Source: an uncultured Clostridia bacterium
GTDB taxonomy: Bacteria > Bacillota > Clostridia > Lachnospirales > Anaerotignaceae
Direction: 5' to 3'
NCBI GenBank assembly: GCA_944380455.1
Contig: CALWHR010000060.1
Coordinates: 1 to 34,870, forward strand
DNA: 34,870 nt
The number at the start of each line of letters is the position of its first letter. The stretch's first letter is position 1. The notes under the pieces are model-generated. The model worked only from the letters and a program-made list of their open reading frames with translations. It was not told the origin of the DNA and did not search any database. The position numbers and the translations under genes are program-made. Positions 23,643-32,345 of the stretch are shown one piece after another.

Positions 23643-24587
23643 TTAATCCCCGAGAGTTGCAACCATAACAGCTTTTATGGTGTGCATACGGTTTTCCGCC
23701 TCGTCAAAAACAACAGACTGCGGTCCTTCTATAACCTCGTTTGTAACCTCGTTGCCTCTTACAGCCGGAAGGCAGTGCATAAATATTGTGCTGCTCTTTC
23801 CGCTTTCTTTCATAACTTCCTCATTTACCTGATAAGGTCTGAGGATTGCAAGTCTTTCCTGTGTTTTAGCCTCTTCGCCCATTGATACCCATACGTCTGT
23901 ATAGATTATATCCGCGCCTTTTACGGCTTCTTCTATCTTATCTGTTATTGTAATAACAGCGCCGCTTTCTTTAGCGTATGTACGGCAGAGCTCAACTAAA
24001 TTGTTGTCAGGGAAAAGGCTTTCCGGCGATGCTACAGTATAATTTACGCCTACCTTGGCACAGCCTATCATAAGAGCATTGGACATATTATTTCTTCCGT
24101 CACCGCAGTAAACAAAATTCAAGCCTTTAATCTTGCCGAATTTTTCTTTCATTGTCATAAAGTCAGCCAAAACCTGTGTAGGATGGTCTTCGTCTGTAAG
24201 ACCGTTCCATACAGGCACACCGCTGTATTTAGCAAGCTTTTCAACTGTTTCCTGTGAAAAGCCTCTGAACTCTATTCCATCGAACATTCTGCCAAGAACT
24301 CTTGCTGTGTCCTCGACAGTTTCTTTATATCCAAGCTGAATATCGTTTTTGCTTAAATATTCCGGATGTGCACCTTCGTCTACAGCGCCTATTGTAAAAG
24401 AACATCTTGTACGTGTAGAAGGCTTTTCAAATATAAGCGCCACATTTTTATTAAGCAGGTGTTTTTCAAATATACCAGCTTTTTTCTTCTTTTTAAGGTC
24501 TATGGCAAGAGATACCAAATATTCTATTTCCTCGGCAGAATAATCCTTTAATGTTAGAAAACTCCTGCCTTTAAGATTTACTGACAT
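23643..24587 (-). CDS. argF: Ornithine carbamoyltransferase
   Basis: Forms citrulline from ornithine and carbamoyl phosphate in arginine synthesis, or runs in reverse in the deiminase pathway. 314 residues. The carbamoyl-phosphate motif STRTR is at 57-61, HPTQ at 135-138, and the ornithine-loop [12 protein letters not shown] near 270. DGIEFRGF (103-110) is typical of OTCases rather than aspartate transcarbamoylases. Its ribosome binding site is GGGGGA. It lies downstream of ftsH and the thioesterase, with no other arg genes nearby, so the biosynthetic versus catabolic role cannot be decided here. A terminator follows. Confidence 0.96.
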   Translation of the reverse strand: MSVNLKGRSFLTLKDYSAEEIEYLVSLAIDLKKKKKAGIFEKHLLNKNVALIFEKPSTRTRCSFTIGAVDEGAHPEYLSKNDIQLGYKETVEDTARVLGRMFDGIEFRGFSQETVEKLAKYSGVPVWNGLTDEDHPTQVLADFMTMKEKFGKIKGLNFVYCGDGRNNMSNALMIGCAKVGVNYTVASPESLFPDNNLVELCRTYAKESGAVITITDKIEEAVKGADIIYTDVWVSMGEEAKTQERLAILRPYQVNEEVMKESGKSSTIFMHCLPAVRGNEVTNEVIEGPQSVVFDEAENRMHTIKAVMVATLGD

Positions 24588-24617
24588 TTAAATTCCCCCG
24601 AACAAAACTGCATTTAT

Positions 24618-25007
24618 TTAGCTGTTTTTCTTAATGTTTTCAACAAACTTAGCTACATTAACTATAGCTCTTCCATGTGTGCCTTCTCCTACTTTTGTCT
24701 TTTCGTCGTATACTTTTACGTTAAATGTAAGGAGTTTTCCGTTTACTTCTGTTATCTCAACGCAAACACGAACAGTCATACCCATAGGTGTAGGAGCCAT
24801 GTGCTTTACATTTACAAAAGTGCCTACTGTGTCGTAGCCTTCAGGAAGAACCTGCTGGCAGAGTTTAAGACATGTCTGCTCTATCCAGTTAATCATAACA
24901 GGTGTTGCAAAAACAGGGCAGTCATGGCTGAAATGCGCTGTTGTTGCATCTTTTGTTACAACATATTCCATTTCGTTTGTCATACCTTGGCGTACATTAT
25001 ATTCCAT
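24618..25007 (-). CDS. Hotdog-fold acyl-CoA thioesterase, FlK-like
   Basis: 129 residues. It matches the fluoroacetyl-CoA thioesterase (FlK) branch of the hotdog fold. The FlK catalytic residues T42, E50 and H76 are present with identical spacing as T35, E43 and H69 (in FATPVMINWIEQ and VNVKHMAPTP). The GRAIVNVAKF strand closes the fold. In Clostridia such proteins are common and unlikely to act on fluoroacetate; a short acyl-CoA is the more probable substrate. Ribosome binding site GAAAGGAT. It lies 38 bp after ftsH and 30 bp before argF on the same strand, so it is probably part of that transcript. Confidence 0.88.
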   Translation of the reverse strand: MEYNVRQGMTNEMEYVVTKDATTAHFSHDCPVFATPVMINWIEQTCLKLCQQVLPEGYDTVGTFVNVKHMAPTPMGMTVRVCVEITEVNGKLLTFNVKVYDEKTKVGEGTHGRAIVNVAKFVENIKKNS

Positions 25008-25045
25008 TTATAATCATCCTTTCGTTTATATATTAATTTTAAATA

Positions 25046-27046
25046 TTATTCTTCTCTGCCTTGACTTTTATCTTCTGTCTCAGCCTTATCCAATGATACC
25101 TTTTTGGATACGTCTGTATTTTCATCAGAAGGTGTTTCCTGCTTTATACTGCTCTGCTCGTCTGCCTGCTGTGAATTTTCTTCACTGCTGTTTTCTTCCA
25201 TATTTTCAAGCAGAACAGCTTTTGGGTTTTCAAGTATCTTTCTGAACTCGTCGCCTGTGAGCTTTTCTTTTTCTACAAGAAGTTTGGCAGAAGCATGAAG
25301 CGCATCTATATTTTCAGTTAAAATTCTTATGGCTTCCGAATAAGCGGTATCCATCATCTTCTTAACTTCTTCGTCAATAGCTGCCGCTACTTCCTCGCCG
25401 TAATTTCTTGAGTGCGCTATCTCGCGTCCAAGGAATACCTCGTCCTGGTCATCACCAAACTGTATAGGTCCAAGCCTGTCGCTCATACCATATTTCATAA
25501 CCATGCTTCTTGCCATGGCTGTCGCACGCTGGATATCGTTTGAAGCGCCTGTTGTTACGTCTTTAAATATAATATATTCCGCAGCACGGCCGCCTAAAAA
25601 GCTTATTATTTCCTGCTCCATGGCTTTTTTAGTTATATACATTCTGTCTTCGCCAGGAAGCGGCATTGTGTAACCGCCTGCCATGCCTGTAGGTATAATG
25701 GATATACTGTGAACAGGGTCAAGCTCACTTAAAAGCTCAAAGAGCACCGCGTGTCCGCTTTCGTGGTAAGCAGTAATAAGCTTTTCTTTCTCGCTTATCT
25801 TTCTTGATTTCTTTTCAGTACCTATACCAACTTTAACAAAAGCCTTCTGTATTTCTTCCATGTCAATTTTCTTTTTGCCGTCTCTTGCAGAAAGAAGAGC
25901 TGCTTCGTTAAGAAGGTTCTGAAGGTCTGCACCCGTAAAGCCTGAAGTTGTTTTAGCCACAACACTTAAATCCACATCGTCAGCTAACGGTTTACCCTTT
26001 GCGTGTACTTTAAGTATGGCTTCACGGCCCTTAACATCAGGTCTGCCAACATAAACCTGTCTGTCGAAACGTCCCGGTCTTAATATAGCAGGGTCAAGTA
26101 TATCAGCTCTGTTTGTAGCCGCTACAACTATAACGCCTTCGTTAATGCCGAAACCGTCCATTTCAACAAGGAGCTGATTTAATGTCTGTTCTCTTTCGTC
26201 GTGTCCGCCGCCAAGACCCGCGCCTCTGCGTCTGCCCACGGCGTCAATCTCATCTATAAACACAATACAAGGCGCGTTTTTCTTTGCCTGGTCAAACAAA
26301 TCCCTAACACGTGAAGCACCAACACCAACAAACATGTCAAGAAAGTCAGAGCCTGAAATAGAGAAAAATGGTACTTTAGCCTCTCCTGCTACAGCCTTTG
26401 CAAGAAGTGTTTTACCTGTTCCCGGAGGGCCTACAAGAAGAACGCCCTTGGGTATTCTTGCGCCTAAGTCAAGGAATTTTTTGGAATCTTTTAAGAACTC
26501 AACAATCTCGCTGAGCTCGGCCTTTTCCTCATCAAGACCGGCTACATTATCAAATGTAACTCTGTTTTTATCGTCTATTGTTACTTTAGCCTTGCTTTTG
26601 CCGAAAGACATCATCTTTCCGCCGCCGCCCTGCATTTTCTGGAACATAAACGAGAAAATAACAACGGCAAGTATCATCATTATAAGCGACGGAAGTATAG
26701 AGCCAAGCATATTGGTTTTTGGAATATCCTCAACTGTTACATCAAGGTTATCCTCAACTATTTTCTGGTCAATATACTCTGAAAAACCGCTTAAAGAAGG
26801 AACATTGCTCTGTATAACAGTGCCGTCTTTAAGCTCTGCCTTTACCGTGCCGTAATTAATGGCATCAGAATTATTCTGAATATAAATTTTAGAAACCTCT
26901 CCGGCCTCTATTTTCTGGAAAAGGTCGCTGTATGTATACGTCGTTGTCTGCGGCGCAACATAGTCCTGATTGATAAAAGCCAGAATGCTTAAAACAATAA
27001 TGAAAATAATGGCATACAGGCCAAAACTTTTGTAGTACTTTTTCAA
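25046..27046 (-). CDS. ftsH: ATP-dependent zinc metalloprotease FtsH
   Basis: A membrane-bound AAA+ protease that degrades damaged membrane proteins and short-lived regulators. Numbering from the TTG start: TM1 ~10-26, an extracytoplasmic domain to ~115, TM2 ~116-135, Walker A GPPGTGKT 206-213, Walker [12 protein letters not shown] 261-271, arginine-finger region RPGRFDR 323-329, and zinc motif HESGH 428-432. The last ~60 residues are acidic and Ser/Glu-rich. The Shine-Dalgarno GGGAGG is only one base from the ATG at 27052 but seven bases from a TTG at 27044-27046, so I prefer the TTG (666 residues). Own promoter at 27174-27202; follows tilS-hpt as in other Firmicutes. Confidence 0.96.
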   Translation of the reverse strand: MKKYYKSFGLYAIIFIIVLSILAFINQDYVAPQTTTYTYSDLFQKIEAGEVSKIYIQNNSDAINYGTVKAELKDGTVIQSNVPSLSGFSEYIDQKIVEDNLDVTVEDIPKTNMLGSILPSLIMMILAVVIFSFMFQKMQGGGGKMMSFGKSKAKVTIDDKNRVTFDNVAGLDEEKAELSEIVEFLKDSKKFLDLGARIPKGVLLVGPPGTGKTLLAKAVAGEAKVPFFSISGSDFLDMFVGVGASRVRDLFDQAKKNAPCIVFIDEIDAVGRRRGAGLGGGHDEREQTLNQLLVEMDGFGINEGVIVVAATNRADILDPAILRPGRFDRQVYVGRPDVKGREAILKVHAKGKPLADDVDLSVVAKTTSGFTGADLQNLLNEAALLSARDGKKKIDMEEIQKAFVKVGIGTEKKSRKISEKEKLITAYHESGHAVLFELLSELDPVHSISIIPTGMAGGYTMPLPGEDRMYITKKAMEQEIISFLGGRAAEYIIFKDVTTGASNDIQRATAMARSMVMKYGMSDRLGPIQFGDDQDEVFLGREIAHSRNYGEEVAAAIDEEVKKMMDTAYSEAIRILTENIDALHASAKLLVEKEKLTGDEFRKILENPKAVLLENMEENSSEENSQQADEQSSIKQETPSDENTDVSKKVSLDKAETEDKSQGREE

Positions 27047-27173
27047 CTTCATGCCTCCCAATGGAATAAATTTTATATAAGAATATGTCAAACCGCGAAA
27101 AAACACCGGTTAAATTCACATTCATACTGAAAAAAAAGTAAAATACAAACCTCTTTCCAGCCAATAATTTAAT

Positions 27174-27202
27174 ATTTTATCATAATTAAATTGTAAATAC
27201 AA
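27174..27202 (-). promoter_or_regulatory. ftsH promoter (extended -10)
   Basis: On the minus strand, TTGTAT (27197-27202), a 17-bp spacer, TAAAAT (27174-27179) preceded by TGA. Confidence 0.6.
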
Positions 27203-27300
27203 CTTAAATCAAGTGCCTTAGAAAAATTTAACACACTCTAAAGCCGTTATAGCACATATCCGGTCAAACAGCAATTTTTAAAGCCAAATTTAAACTCAGA

Positions 27301-27333
27301 TAAAAATATTACCGCCAAATATAAGGCGGTAAT
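27301..27333 (-). terminator. Terminator of tilS-hpt
   Basis: ATTACCGCC (27308-27316) pairs with GGCGGTAAT (27325-27333); the minus strand continues ATTTTTA. Confidence 0.85.
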
Positions 27334-27357
27334 TTAGTATGCTTATTTTTTTTAATT

Positions 27358-27888
27358 TTATTCTTCTTCAAATGAAATAATACCTATGTAATCAAGGTTT
27401 CTGTATTTTTGAGCGTAATCAAGACCGCATCCTATAACAAATTCGTCAGGAATTTTAAAACCTGTATAGTCTATATCCACATGAGAAACCCTTCTGTCAG
27501 GCTTGTCAAGAAGTGTGCATATTTTAAGACTTGCCGGCTTTCTGGCTAAAAGTACGTCTTTAAGTATGCTTAATGTTCTTCCTGAGTCGATTATATCCTC
27601 TACAATAAGCACGTCTTTGCCGTCAATTGGCTCATCAAGGTCCATAAGTATTTTTATATTGCCGCTGCTTTCGGTAGAATTTCCATAGCTTGATACATCC
27701 ATAAAATGCATGTATACGTTCTGATGAATGGCTCTTGCAAGGTCTGTCATAAAAACAACACCGCCTTTAAGTATACAAATAAAATGTATGTCTTTTCCGG
27801 CATAGTCCTTTTCTATCTGAGCGCCTATTTCGGCAATTCTTTTTTCAACTTCTTCTTTGGAAATAAGTGTGCTTATTTTTTCAATCAT
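27358..27888 (-). CDS. hpt: Hypoxanthine-guanine phosphoribosyltransferase
   Basis: Salvages hypoxanthine and guanine to IMP and GMP. 176 residues. The PRPP-binding loop VLIVEDIIDSGRTL is at 93-106; ILKGGVVFMTDL (39-50) carries the flexible-loop side, and FVIGCGLDYAQKYRNLDYIG the C-terminal metal/base-binding region. The ATG overlaps the tilS stop by 8 bases (ATGATTGA), with GGAGGA upstream inside tilS, so translation is coupled. tilS-hpt-ftsH is a conserved Firmicutes arrangement. The window also carries the last two de novo purine genes in a separate operon. Confidence 0.97.
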   Translation of the reverse strand: MIEKISTLISKEEVEKRIAEIGAQIEKDYAGKDIHFICILKGGVVFMTDLARAIHQNVYMHFMDVSSYGNSTESSGNIKILMDLDEPIDGKDVLIVEDIIDSGRTLSILKDVLLARKPASLKICTLLDKPDRRVSHVDIDYTGFKIPDEFVIGCGLDYAQKYRNLDYIGIISFEEE

Positions 27889-29269
27889 AATCTTTCCTCC
27901 AAGCGTGAATAAACAATTCGTTTTCTTTGTTATTTCCCGGCATAAAATACGCGCTGTCGCGTATACCCCAAACAGATACTATATCCTTTCCCGTAACTAT
28001 AACAGGTATATTATCCCTTTCATCTTTAGGTATTTTTTTATCAATAAAAATATCCTTCAGCTTTTTGGTTCCGCCGTTTTTATTAATGATTATTTTGTCA
28101 CCGTTTTTTCTGTTCCTTATTTCAGGATTAATAGATATTTTATCACAATCAAAGACTTTAGTATACAAATAATTATGTTTTTCTTTTAAAAATTCGGCAT
28201 TTTTAGTCATTAAAAAATACATGCCGCACTCCTTAACAAATACAGGCTTGTCCAATTCCAATTTGTACAGAAAATCATGATTTTGTGTTTTTCCAAGGCG
28301 GAGCTTTAAAATACCGCAGCTTATATCAGCACAAAATCCTGAAGGCATATCAATATGCCCGCCTTTTGAGGCTATTTTAAGCACCGAATCCACATGATTA
28401 AGAGATATGTCCTTTATGTCCTTTTTAAGAGCAAGAAGTCCCATACGTATTATACGCCTTTGAAGCACCGGATTTATACGACAAAGTTTCTCAGAATTTA
28501 AAGAAACAGAATTTTTTTCTTTTTTAACTGTAATTTCATTTAGTTTTTCTAAGGCCAAAGAATTAATATAGTCATCTTCTTCCCTGAGCAAAACAGCGCT
28601 TTTGGCTATGTTTTCCATAGCACTGCTGTTAATCTGGCTTGAAAGATACGGCAGTACATTTAGGCGTATTCGGTTTCTGGTATAGTCCTCTTTAAAATTA
28701 GTACTGTCATTTATATATTCTTGATTGTTAAATTCCAAATACTCCTCTATTTCACTTCTGAAACAGTCTATAAGCGGGCGTATAATATTCCCCCTTACCG
28801 GGCGTATTCCAGCCATACCTGTTAAGCCGCTTCCGCGGCAAAGGCGCATTATAACCGTTTCAGCTTGGTCGTTCATATTATGGGCAACTGCTATAAAATC
28901 AGCGTTCCTTTTTTCAAGCTCTTCTCTGAAATCTTTATACCGCACTTCTCTTCCGGCTTCTTCTTCGGATATGCCTTTTTCTTTTGAAATGCTGACTACA
29001 TCATGATGTTTTACAGTACACTCAACATTAAGTTTTTTACATAAGTCCTCAACAAAGCGCATATCTCTGTCTGCTTCCTCGCCTCTTATTCCATGATGAA
29101 CGTGAACTGCATAAATCTCTAAATTATAGCTTTCTTTTAGAGAACATAAAAAAAGCAAAAGCGCTGTAGAATCAGCACCGCCTGAAACACCTGTTACAAT
29201 CTTTGCCCCTTTAAAGAGCATATTGTATTTTTTAACCGTATTAACAGCTTTTAGATACATACCGGACAT
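27881..29269 (-). CDS. tilS: tRNA(Ile)-lysidine synthase
   Basis: Converts C34 of tRNA-Ile(CAU) to lysidine so that it reads AUA, using ATP and lysine. 462 residues from the ATG at 29267-29269 (GGGGGT upstream). The PP-loop SGGADS is at 29-34. AVHVHHGIRGEEAD (near 55-68) and MNDQAETVIMRLCRGSGLTG (near 130-150) are signature blocks. C-terminal TilS domains follow, including the RNGDKIIINKNGGTKKLKDIF segment. A longer frame to 29287 has no ribosome binding site. The spoIIE terminator ends only ~14 bp before this start, so expression needs readthrough or a promoter within the end of spoIIE. Essential gene. Confidence 0.96.
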   Translation of the reverse strand: MSGMYLKAVNTVKKYNMLFKGAKIVTGVSGGADSTALLLFLCSLKESYNLEIYAVHVHHGIRGEEADRDMRFVEDLCKKLNVECTVKHHDVVSISKEKGISEEEAGREVRYKDFREELEKRNADFIAVAHNMNDQAETVIMRLCRGSGLTGMAGIRPVRGNIIRPLIDCFRSEIEEYLEFNNQEYINDSTNFKEDYTRNRIRLNVLPYLSSQINSSAMENIAKSAVLLREEDDYINSLALEKLNEITVKKEKNSVSLNSEKLCRINPVLQRRIIRMGLLALKKDIKDISLNHVDSVLKIASKGGHIDMPSGFCADISCGILKLRLGKTQNHDFLYKLELDKPVFVKECGMYFLMTKNAEFLKEKHNYLYTKVFDCDKISINPEIRNRKNGDKIIINKNGGTKKLKDIFIDKKIPKDERDNIPVIVTGKDIVSVWGIRDSAYFMPGNNKENELFIHAWRKDYD

Positions 29270-29282
29270 TTTAATACCCCCG

Positions 29283-29317
29283 AACAAAAAAACATATCCG
29301 CATTAACGGATATGTTT
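29283..29317 (-). terminator. Terminator between spoIIE and tilS
   Basis: AAACATATCCG (29290-29300) pairs with CGGATATGTTT (29307-29317); on the minus strand TTTTTTTG follows and runs straight into the GGGGG ribosome binding site of tilS. Confidence 0.85.
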
Positions 29318-29332
29318 ATAATACATTAGAGT

Positions 29333-31711
29333 TTATCGTTTTTCAAATATTTTAACGCATACGCACAGCATATCGTCCCTGCAGCGGCCTTTTTGTGTTT
29401 TTACAGCTTCGTTAATAACGGCTTTGGACAATATCGAAATATCATTGCCTTTATTTTTCCGCACTACATTTTCTATTAATCCTTCGCCACCGTCTTTACC
29501 GGCAAAATCAACAACACCGTCTGTTACCATAAGCAGTATATCACCGTCTTGCATATTAAACTCTGTAATATCTGAGTCAACATCTTTAAGTATTCCTATA
29601 GGCAGTGATGTGGAGCGCACAGAAGTCACTTTTCCGCCGCGGACTATAAAGGCCGTTGAACCGCCGTTTTTAATAAGCCGTCCACGGCCTGTATACATGT
29701 TAATGCAGCACACGTCAAGAGTTGTAAATAACTCCCCGTCACCACGCCCCAAAAGAACACTGTTTAATATTCCCGCTGAAAGTCCGGCATCAAAACCTGA
29801 TGAAGAAAACTTGCTTAAAAGCCTCAATGCTTCGGAGCTTTCATCTTTTGCCGCTTTGCCCGAACCCATTCCGTCGCTTACAGCAACTGTAAGAACACCG
29901 TTTTCGTTTTCTTCAACCAAATAACTGTCTCCCGATACGTCACTGTCATACCGTTTTTCGGCGCATACACTGTATTTAAAACCAAAACTGTCTGCCTGTC
30001 TTAAAGTTATAGTGCATAAACCATTCCCTTTTGCACACAGGGCAGAGCTTTTTACAAAGCTTCCTGAACATACGGAATTAACTGCCGGCAGTATAACAGC
30101 CGTACAGTCACCGCTTTCAAAAGTGCATTTACTGCGTTTTATATTTATAACCCGCCTTCCTGAAGGCTCTTTAAAAACATAAACCTGCTGTACATTTAAT
30201 CCTGCCAAAATAAGCTTCTTCTTAATTTCGTCCGCTTCGGCTTCCGAAGGTATATCGTCTATTTTCACATTTTTAGCCATGCCGTCTATAATGTTTGCAA
30301 CAGAATAGAGCTGTTCTGATATAACACTTCTGCTCTTTTCAAAACGGCTATACCAAAGAGCATTATTTTTAATAACCCGGCAAGATGTATCAATAGCCTC
30401 ACATAATTTTTTAGGCTTAATACAGTACATCTTAAATTCCTCAGGCAAAACACTTTCGTCTGCCATACCGTTTTTATCATACTGCCCGATAAGGGAATAA
30501 AAACCGCTTAAAGTTTCACAGCTTTTTATATTCCAGCAGTAAACATTCATTGTACAGTCACGGCATACTCTTCCTGCGGCATCGTCTATAATGGCGTCAT
30601 TCTTTTTGCGAGGTGTTTGTGTAGTAAGTTCTTTTTCCGGCTCAAAAGCTTCTGCAAGAGAGCGGAAGGCTGAAGCAAAATTCCGGCTTTGAGTATCAAA
30701 TAAATCTTTTGCATTTTCAATATATACTGAAACGTCCTCAGCTTTGGCTTTTGTCAGTTTATTAAGCATACTGAATATTTTATCAGGAACAATAAGAAAA
30801 ATACATGCTCCACCCAAGGCCGAAAAAGCCATGTAAACATCCGATTCCATACCCGAATAAAAAGCGGCTAAAACACCTCCTGCAGCAAACGACACAAGAG
30901 CTGATGTTTTGCTTCCTCTGCTGAAAAGACCGCACATAAGCGAAGAAAGACAAATCATGCCGAAAAATGCTTCATCAGCCCCGCCGCAGAGCAAAAGCAC
31001 AAATCCCAGCATAACACCAAAATATACGGAATAAAATGAAAAAGAAATACCTGTAGCAAGAATTGTAAAAACACATACAACAGTATGTATATCAAACACA
31101 AATATTTTAATGCCGGTAAATGCTGCTGCGCTTAAAGCTGTTATAAATAAGACCGCTGCCTGCTGATGTTCTGTAAGCGGCAGTTTAATCCCTTTTTCTG
31201 CCAATTCTGCTGTTTTGTAAAATACTATCCAGAGTCCTGCACAAAATACAGCTTCAAAAACCGATTTAATAAGTATGTAGGTTTCTGAAGTATATATAAA
31301 ATAAGCAGTTCCGCCTAAAAGAACACAAACAGCCGGAAAAACGGCTTTTTTTGCTGTATTTAATAACGGTATCTTTTTTTCTGCGGCAAACCCAAGCACC
31401 ACTAATAAAAAAAGTGATGCCATATACTGCATTATGCCTTCAGAACTTCTGGACATATAACCCAAAAGTGAAAACAGACATGCCGGATAAAACAAAGCGC
31501 TTTTACCGGCTAATGCCCAGCAAAAAGCAATACCAGCCGGACTCATTCCGCCTATCAGACTTAGCCTTCCCATTAACAGAGCCATAGCGCAGTAGGCGGC
31601 GGGTTTTAAAAAAAGTTTTATACTATTCAAAGCAGTACTTTGTTCCGATAATCTTTTTTGCGCAGTATTTTCCAATAAATCGCCGTTTATTTTTTCAGCC
31701 GTCTTAATCAT
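29333..31711 (-). CDS. spoIIE: Stage II sporulation protein E (SpoIIE phosphatase)
   Basis: A PP2C-type serine phosphatase that dephosphorylates SpoIIAA to activate sigma-F in the forespore and helps form the polar septum. 792 residues. An N-terminal run of about ten hydrophobic helices (residues ~35-305) is followed by a regulatory region with the Cys motif GRVCRDCTMNVYCW. The C-terminal phosphatase has metal ligands in SDGMGSG (D613-G614), VTDGVVDF (D731) and RDDM (D779-D780). AGAGGTGAT precedes the ATG. It is the best evidence that this organism makes endospores. The promoter has unusual 21-bp spacing and a possible Spo0A box. Confidence 0.97.
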   Translation of the reverse strand: MIKTAEKINGDLLENTAQKRLSEQSTALNSIKLFLKPAAYCAMALLMGRLSLIGGMSPAGIAFCWALAGKSALFYPACLFSLLGYMSRSSEGIMQYMASLFLLVVLGFAAEKKIPLLNTAKKAVFPAVCVLLGGTAYFIYTSETYILIKSVFEAVFCAGLWIVFYKTAELAEKGIKLPLTEHQQAAVLFITALSAAAFTGIKIFVFDIHTVVCVFTILATGISFSFYSVYFGVMLGFVLLLCGGADEAFFGMICLSSLMCGLFSRGSKTSALVSFAAGGVLAAFYSGMESDVYMAFSALGGACIFLIVPDKIFSMLNKLTKAKAEDVSVYIENAKDLFDTQSRNFASAFRSLAEAFEPEKELTTQTPRKKNDAIIDDAAGRVCRDCTMNVYCWNIKSCETLSGFYSLIGQYDKNGMADESVLPEEFKMYCIKPKKLCEAIDTSCRVIKNNALWYSRFEKSRSVISEQLYSVANIIDGMAKNVKIDDIPSEAEADEIKKKLILAGLNVQQVYVFKEPSGRRVINIKRSKCTFESGDCTAVILPAVNSVCSGSFVKSSALCAKGNGLCTITLRQADSFGFKYSVCAEKRYDSDVSGDSYLVEENENGVLTVAVSDGMGSGKAAKDESSEALRLLSKFSSSGFDAGLSAGILNSVLLGRGDGELFTTLDVCCINMYTGRGRLIKNGGSTAFIVRGGKVTSVRSTSLPIGILKDVDSDITEFNMQDGDILLMVTDGVVDFAGKDGGEGLIENVVRKNKGNDISILSKAVINEAVKTQKGRCRDDMLCVCVKIFEKR

Positions 31712-31731
31712 AATTTATCACCTCTATGTGT

Positions 31732-31765
31732 ATTATAATTAAAAGACGTGTCATAATTTGCCAAA
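31732..31765 (-). promoter_or_regulatory. spoIIE promoter with 21-bp spacing and a possible Spo0A box
   Basis: On the minus strand, TTGGCA (31759-31764) and TATAAT (31732-31737) are 21 bp apart, too far for ordinary sigma-A use. B. subtilis spoIIE and spoIIG promoters are known to have such long spacers and depend on Spo0A~P bound over the -35. Here TTTGGCAAA (31757-31765) differs from the 0A box TTTGTCRAA at one position and covers the -35. Confidence 0.6.
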
Positions 31766-31802
31766 ACAAAAAAGGAATATATATTTTTATATATTCCTTT
31801 TT
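31762..31802 (-). terminator. Terminator of the 58-aa gene upstream of spoIIE
   Basis: A perfect 15-bp stem AAAAAGGAATATATA / TATATATTCCTTTTT (31769-31783, 31788-31802) with a TTTT loop; the minus strand continues TTTTTTGTTTTG. Confidence 0.9.
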
Positions 31803-31827
31803 GCTTACACTAAACTTTATTTATTAA

Positions 31828-32004
31828 TTAATAATCATAATCATCGTCAAAGTCTATAAACCGGCCTTTTATCTGCTGCCCACCTCTGCTTTTTTTACTC
31901 TTTTTGCCATATCCTATAGCGGATTTTCTTTTTTCAGCCTCTGCCTCTTTTTCCAGTCTTTTCATTCTTTCATACCTGTCAAACTCAGATACTTTCTTTG
32001 ACAC
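31828..32004 (-). CDS. Small basic protein with acidic tail (58 aa)
   Basis: A short frame starting with GTG at 32002-32004 and ending in TAA at 31828-31830. GGAGAGGGA lies upstream at good spacing. The first 45 residues are highly charged and helical (YERMKRLEKEAEAEKRK, then a Lys/Ser/Gly basic patch); the last ten are acidic (IDFDDDYDY). It sits alone between a perfect terminator and an AT-rich upstream region, just before spoIIE. I do not recognise the family; a nucleic-acid or ribosome contact is conceivable from the charge. Coding evidence is the ribosome binding site, composition and fit to the terminator. Confidence 0.7.
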   Translation of the reverse strand: MSKKVSEFDRYERMKRLEKEAEAEKRKSAIGYGKKSKKSRGGQQIKGRFIDFDDDYDY

Positions 32005-32345
32005 TTCTTCCCTCTCCCTAATTTGTAATATATTTTATACTTTAATTAAAAAATAAATGAGTGTTTATACTTGCTTATTTCATATGTATAAATCCCCATA
32101 AAAAAGCTTGTTTATTTTTAAATCTATCAAATAAGACTGTTTAAGCCTGTAATTGATAATACAGCTTATATTAAAATAGTATGTTTCAATTAAAAAAATC
32201 ACTTTAATTATTGTTCAAAATATTAAAATTGTCAATATTTTATTTAAAATCTATTGATATTCTGAAAAATTCGTATATACTAAAAATATAATCATTGGAT
32301 AAAATAATGTTCTTTAAATAAACTATTTTGTTAGGAGGTAAAATT
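32005..32345. other. AT-rich divergent intergenic region (341 bp)
   Basis: It holds the + strand promoter of the YheO-like regulator (32254-32281) and, 12 bp upstream of it, an inverted repeat AAAATATT (32217-32224) / AATATTTT (32234-32241) that could be an operator. The promoter of the 58-aa gene should lie near 32020-32060, where only weak -10-like TATAAA is seen. No other gene is visible. Confidence 0.6.
32254..32281 (+). promoter_or_regulatory. Promoter of the YheO-like regulator
   Basis: TTGATA (32254-32259), a 16-bp spacer, TATACT (32276-32281); the mRNA leader would be about 58 bases. Confidence 0.55.

Larger units (their letters stand above)
27047..27357. other. hpt-ftsH intergenic region (311 bp)
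   Basis: It contains the hpt terminator (27301-27333) and the ftsH promoter (27174-27202), giving an ftsH leader of about 120 bases. I see no further gene; a minus-strand frame over 26889-27164 overlaps ftsH and is not credible. Confidence 0.7.

Noticed and set aside
26889-27164. Minus-strand frame with hydrophobic N-terminus upstream of ftsH
   Set aside because: It overlaps the ftsH start in another frame and has no family resemblance or ribosome binding site.
29424-29924. 166-codon + strand frame inside spoIIE
   Set aside because: It is the complement of the conserved phosphatase domain; the Ser/Pro-rich translation is typical of an antisense shadow.
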